Shown here: positions 60,237 through 64,000 of the stretch, piece by piece
Position numbering within the stretch: the stretch's first letter is position 1
Layout: the number at the start of each line of letters is the position of its first letter
Source: Ciona savignyi
Lineage: Eukaryota > Chordata > Ascidiacea > Phlebobranchia > Cionidae
Direction of reading: 5' to 3'
NCBI GenBank assembly: GCA_000149265.1
Contig: CH003416.1
Coordinates: 340,285-404,284 of the forward strand
Length of the DNA: 64,000 bases
Position numbers and translations under genes: made by a program
The notes under the pieces: generated by a model
What the model was told of the DNA's origin: nothing
The model's input: only the letters and a program-made list of their open reading frames with translations
Database searches by the model: none

Positions 60237-60240
60237 TAAA
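60235..60240 (+). promoter_or_regulatory. AATAAA overlapping the PHM stop codon
   Basis: The stop TAA (60234-60236) is the start of an AATAAA hexamer. If used, the 3' UTR would be only about 15-30 bases. A second candidate AATAAA lies about 65 bases downstream, near 60301. Confidence 0.4.
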
Positions 60241-61845
60241 GTACAGTTCAGTTAAATGGTTGCATCGGTACCTGCTGACAGACACACAACTAATCACCTA
60301 TAATAAAAAATTGTAAAGTGTTTAATATACATATAAACAATATGCTTAAACTAATTAATTATTAATTTTACATTTCTACTTTTTGATTTTTGGTGACATA
60401 TACAAGAAATGTATTTTTGTTCTGTTCCAAATTGAATATATGATGTTATTGAGTTACCTTTATCGATTTAATACTTTTAAGCCAGTATCAATATCTTGAT
60501 TACTTTGGAGTGGTAGGCCTTTTCCAAAAACTGGTTAGGTTAATTAACATTAAAGTTAGGGCTTTCTTTCCTTGATCAGTCAAGTTTAAGACAGCTTTTT
60601 GGCTGTGTTCATTTCACCCAAAATATATTTAATCCAGCTTGTGAACTTCTCGTGGATAAAATCTGACGAGCAAAACACCTTTTTGACAAAACAAATTTCG
60701 GTAAGCAACGATAATCTTATACGTAGAGTGTCGGTTATCGAATAGCACAAACAAAGTGGGTTAATGGGCTAAAAAAAACAGCACCAATTTCTTCAATAAA
60801 TTTAGCTTGCGACAACAGCTTTCCTAACCCGACTTTTTTCTCCTTTAAGCCGTTTATCCAGGCTGTATGACACCATGGGTCTTTTTCATATTCCGGGATA
60901 AAGAGGTCTATGCTATCTTAACACTACTGTTGCACATTTGATTTATTTGTTTGTTTAGTTATTTCAATATATGCTACTTTGCATTTATTTTAGCTTTTAA
61001 ATTTAGTAAGAGCATTCGTTTAAGTCGGTTTTAACAAAGCAGAGACATTAACTTAATTAAGATTTTTTAAATCCTTAGTCGTACTTGTGTTTACATCATA
61101 AGGTTTCAAAGTAACTTGATAATCGGATTATGCTTAGTATATAAGCCACTCTTGCATATATGGCCTCATTGTGAGTACTTAAGTCGAAGGAAAAACTGAC
61201 AAACATATGTGTATCAAAGGAGACATTAGTGGTGGTAAAAAATAAGTTAAGATCTGTGAAGTAAGCTTCATAAGATTGTTAAGTTGAACAAAACATTTTT
61301 TGTAAGCCCAGCCGTGATAATGCCGGGAGTTCATAAAAATAGCGTCAATATATTGATGTTTATTGGATAAAATGTAGATCTGTATAGGTTCTGTTTACAG
61401 TATGCAAGCAGGTGAACGAGAAGGCTACTTGTTATTAATGTTTGTTGTAAGAGGTTAGGAACACATCTGACCAATATTTATCCGCGGTGACAAGTAAGGC
61501 TCGGGTGTTTTGACCATCAAGACTAGCCGTTTGGTTTGGTGGTAGCAAGTTGAAGCGACAGCGAAAATGTCGTTAAATTGATACCAGAAACCTATGTTGT
61601 ATAAACCCCACGAAAATATAGCGCCTGTAATCCAACTAAGAGCACGTGTTATTTTGGTCGTTTTATAGTCGTTTTCCCACCCTCGGTTAAAACACGAGTA
61701 CCCCATCCTAAACCCCTTGGGCTGCGCAAAATTTAAGCAATTCATGCGGGCAGATTTTGTAGACAAAGCAATTATTTCTCTACTCAAAAATAGTAAAAAC
61801 ATTCTTGTGAAATGAAATGTGTAAAGTACTTAGGACTCTTTTAAA
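60241..61845. other. Intergenic region upstream of the SLC43A3-like gene
   Basis: No coding exon is recognised on either strand. It holds the candidate promoter at 61120-61145, listed separately. The antisense reading frame 61455-61802 shows no protein similarity I know. Confidence 0.6.
61120..61145 (+). promoter_or_regulatory. Candidate promoter: homeodomain palindrome plus TATA box
   Basis: TAATCGGATTA (61120-61130) is a TAAT-N3-ATTA palindrome of the type bound by paired-class homeodomain dimers, and includes GGATTA, the Otx-type site. TATATAAG follows at 61138-61145. The SLC43A3-like start codon is 701 bases downstream, so a long or spliced 5' UTR would be needed. Function is inferred from motifs only. 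Confidence 0.25.
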
Positions 61846-63306
61846 ATGAAGATAAAACAAAAAATATCTGTTATCTCTGCTGTGATCGACACTGTGTTAT
61901 TTGGAGGTGTGATCTTTGGTTGGCCTTCACTCGATTTCGTTTTCAAAGAAGAACGTTACTTTACGGAATATTGCAACGCAGAAAATACCACCAACATTAA
62001 TGTCAATAATTCTGGTAACAACGACATTTTGCCACAATCGCGATGCACAAGTCAGGACATTGCCCTGAACTTGGTTTTTACCTTGTCGACTACAGTGGGG
62101 GGAGTTTCTACATTTCCGCTGGGTTATCTATTTGACCGTTTCGGAACTTGGAAGTTTCGCACAGTTGGAATAACCACATTTATCGTTTCATGTGCGTTGG
62201 TGGCTTATTCGTCACCGCAAGTGTCGTGGTTAATTTACATAGCAATGCCACTTCTGACCATCAGCAGTTTTACTATATTGATCTCAAACACACCGATCGG
62301 TTACTTCTGTAAATCGGCTCAGTCGACAATGATTGCGACAATTTGCGGTGCATTTGATTCATCGGCTGTGGTAATGGTTCTCATGAAAATAGCCTACCAG
62401 TGGGGAGCTTCAGTAAGCTATATATTTATATTCTACGGTGCTCTGTTATGTTTTTCAGTTCTTTATACTTTTGTGCTAATGCCGAAAATGCACGTACCGT
62501 TTTGCCCCGCCGAACATTATCGCTATGGTCTAGTAGATTGCTGCTTATCTTGCGAAACTCCAGATGAAAACATGCGAAACGATGAGGATGAGAGAACATT
62601 GTCCAAAGCTGACGAAAACGTTATATATCCTGATTGTTCACCTCTCTTACAAAATCCAATGAGTGGACAAGAAACATTTCTTTCATGCCTGAATGATTTT
62701 TCATACTGGTTTAATATTGTGTACCTTAGTATACTCCAGCTCCGACTTTTGTCGTTCTACGCCACGATGAATCAATGGCTCAGTACTCTGACCAAAGATG
62801 TGTCGGTCAAGAGCGCATATGTCACAGCATTTGGTTTTATACAATTAACTGGAGTTCTGTTTGCTCCATTTAGTGGACTAATGACCGATTTGATGACAAA
62901 TTATTATTTCAAGCATTCCACTATCTCCGTGAGTGCAGTTCGAAAACGAGGAATTTCTTTTACTATTGCATTCACAAGTTTAATTTCAACGGTATTCTCT
63001 GCTCTTGTACTAGTACCTGTTTTAGAGATACAATACATAACCTTTATTCTACAAAATGTAGCTAGAAGCTTTCTCTATGCTGGCCAAGGCTCGTTTATTG
63101 CAACTACATTCCCGAGTCAACATTATGGAAAACTTAATGGACTGTCCATAGGGATAGCATCTTTAGTTTCATTACTGTCATACCCTTTAAACCTTTTAAT
63201 ACTAAACGTATTTACCAGTAACTTTTTGATCACAGATTCGGTATTCCTAATATTAACCGTGTTAACTTTCGTACATCCTTTTACATTATTTTGTCAAACA
63301 GGATAA
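61846..63306 (+). CDS. SLC43A3: SLC43A3-like major facilitator transporter, intronless
   Basis: 486-residue membrane protein of the SLC43 family. The mammalian A3 member is an equilibrative purine nucleobase transporter, while A1 and A2 carry large neutral amino acids. It has about 12 hydrophobic segments, an F-G-W-P-S-L signature after TM1 (residues 25-29), a glycosylatable first outer loop (sequons at Asn47 and Asn54), the MFS motif G-Y-L-F-D-R-F-G (93-100), A-F-D-S-S (169-173), a hydrophilic central loop (about 215-280), and R-S-F-L-Y then F-P-S-Q-H-Y-G-K-L-N-G-L near 407-433. These features resemble A3 more than A1 or A2. The coding region is one uninterrupted exon, unlike the intron-rich neighbours. 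The substrate cannot be fixed from sequence. Confidence 0.88.
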   Translation: MKIKQKISVISAVIDTVLFGGVIFGWPSLDFVFKEERYFTEYCNAENTTNINVNNSGNNDILPQSRCTSQDIALNLVFTLSTTVGGVSTFPLGYLFDRFGTWKFRTVGITTFIVSCALVAYSSPQVSWLIYIAMPLLTISSFTILISNTPIGYFCKSAQSTMIATICGAFDSSAVVMVLMKIAYQWGASVSYIFIFYGALLCFSVLYTFVLMPKMHVPFCPAEHYRYGLVDCCLSCETPDENMRNDEDERTLSKADENVIYPDCSPLLQNPMSGQETFLSCLNDFSYWFNIVYLSILQLRLLSFYATMNQWLSTLTKDVSVKSAYVTAFGFIQLTGVLFAPFSGLMTDLMTNYYFKHSTISVSAVRKRGISFTIAFTSLISTVFSALVLVPVLEIQYITFILQNVARSFLYAGQGSFIATTFPSQHYGKLNGLSIGIASLVSLLSYPLNLLILNVFTSNFLITDSVFLILTVLTFVHPFTLFCQTG

Positions 63307-64000
63307 TATGGAATATCATATGTGCTCTTATTATTCTCGCGTTTTATACCTGTGTCACTGTATGATATTTTAACCTATAGTTGTATTTAACTCGTTAAAG
63401 TCATGTAAAAATATAATAAATCACCCTTAACCAGAAGCCTGTTTGGAGATAAAAAGAAACGATTAGACACACGTTTAACTGAGAAATGTTGCATCCATTT
63501 AGTATATTCTAATAGCTTTTCAAAAATAAAAGTTACATAAAAAATACTGGAGAGTGGCAACCTCGAGATATAAACCTGAAACGTTTTTCAGGAAATATCC
63601 CAAAACTCAACCACGCTCAAACCAATAATCCGACTGATCTTAAGTCCTATAATATCAGAAATACCGAATTCCAAACTTTTCACAGGTGTTAGATATTAGA
63701 TATGCAGTAGCAATTTTTGTGTGAAAATCATTCCAAGGAATTTCCCACAAGAGCTAGAATTTAAGTTCAACGGTCGTTTTCCCGCGTCTTCGTTGCAGTT
63801 TTTCTCTGATGTCGATATTTTGCGACTACAAAGAATGATTAGTCTACCAAGAAAGTTGGAGATTATAAGATTTACTTGGAAAACACAAATGTACTTAGAT
63901 AACCTAATTTACACTGGGAAATCTCTAAAATATGTAAATACAAAAGCAATAATAATCCTGTATCATAGCGTATATAAAGAGCTAAACACTTAAAACCAAT
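63307..64000. other. 3' flank of the SLC43A3-like gene
   Basis: A polyadenylation hexamer AATAAA lies at 63415-63420, about 110 bases after the stop. The open stretch 63721-63993 begins at GTG, not ATG, and shows no recognisable domain. Nothing else is recognised. Confidence 0.5.
63415..63420 (+). promoter_or_regulatory. Polyadenylation signal of the SLC43A3-like gene
   Basis: Canonical AATAAA, about 110 bases after the stop codon at 63304-63306, in an AT-rich context. Confidence 0.6.

Noticed and set aside
63721..63993. 90-codon open stretch at the window end
   Set aside because: It starts with GTG rather than ATG, has no recognisable domain and no splice context linking it to another exon. 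It might be a partial exon of a gene outside the window, but this is not supported.

Overview
The window looks like the nuclear genome of a chordate invertebrate, most likely an ascidian tunicate such as Ciona. The genes are split into many short exons by AT-rich introns of a few hundred bases. The proteins are vertebrate-like, and the introns carry small non-autonomous DNA transposons and a tRNA-derived SINE. The species is inferred; no marker gene proves it. All recognised genes lie on the + strand. There is one 100-N assembly gap (8685-8784).

Region 1 (1-53394) is the 3' part of one giant hemicentin (HMCN1-like, fibulin-6) extracellular-matrix gene, entered mid-gene. I could phase 100 coding exons through to a stop. 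They encode about 5,170 residues: 44 I-set immunoglobulin domains, six thrombospondin type-1 repeats, a nidogen G2F beta-barrel, eight (mostly calcium-binding) EGF modules and a fibulin-type C-terminal module. This is the full vertebrate hemicentin-1 layout apart from the N-terminal signal peptide and vWA domain, which should lie upstream. Two exons (8825-8950 and 17625-17794) each lack one base at the core Trp codon. Two neighbouring Ig domains (the 40th and 41st) have lost both canonical cysteines. The introns hold a pogo/Tigger-like MITE, two hAT-like MITEs, a piggyBac-like MITE with TTAA ends, and two copies of one SINE family in opposite orientation.

Region 2 (53395-55450) is intergenic. 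Region 3 (55451-60236) is an eight-exon gene for a secreted, monofunctional peptidylglycine alpha-hydroxylating monooxygenase (PHM, the first enzyme of neuropeptide C-terminal amidation). All six copper ligands are present. It has no lyase (PAL) domain, and one of the five mammalian disulfides is missing at both ends. Region 4 (60241-61845) is intergenic, with a TATA box close to a palindromic homeodomain site. Region 5 (61846-63306) is an intronless 486-residue SLC43A3-like transporter of the major facilitator superfamily. The last 700 bases hold only its polyadenylation signal.

The three genes have no evident common pathway: one is structural matrix, one is peptide-hormone processing and one is solute transport. 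I found no new multi-gene system. The points most worth following up are the disulfide-free Ig pair, the two matching one-base losses at Trp codons, the modified PHM and the well-preserved MITEs.
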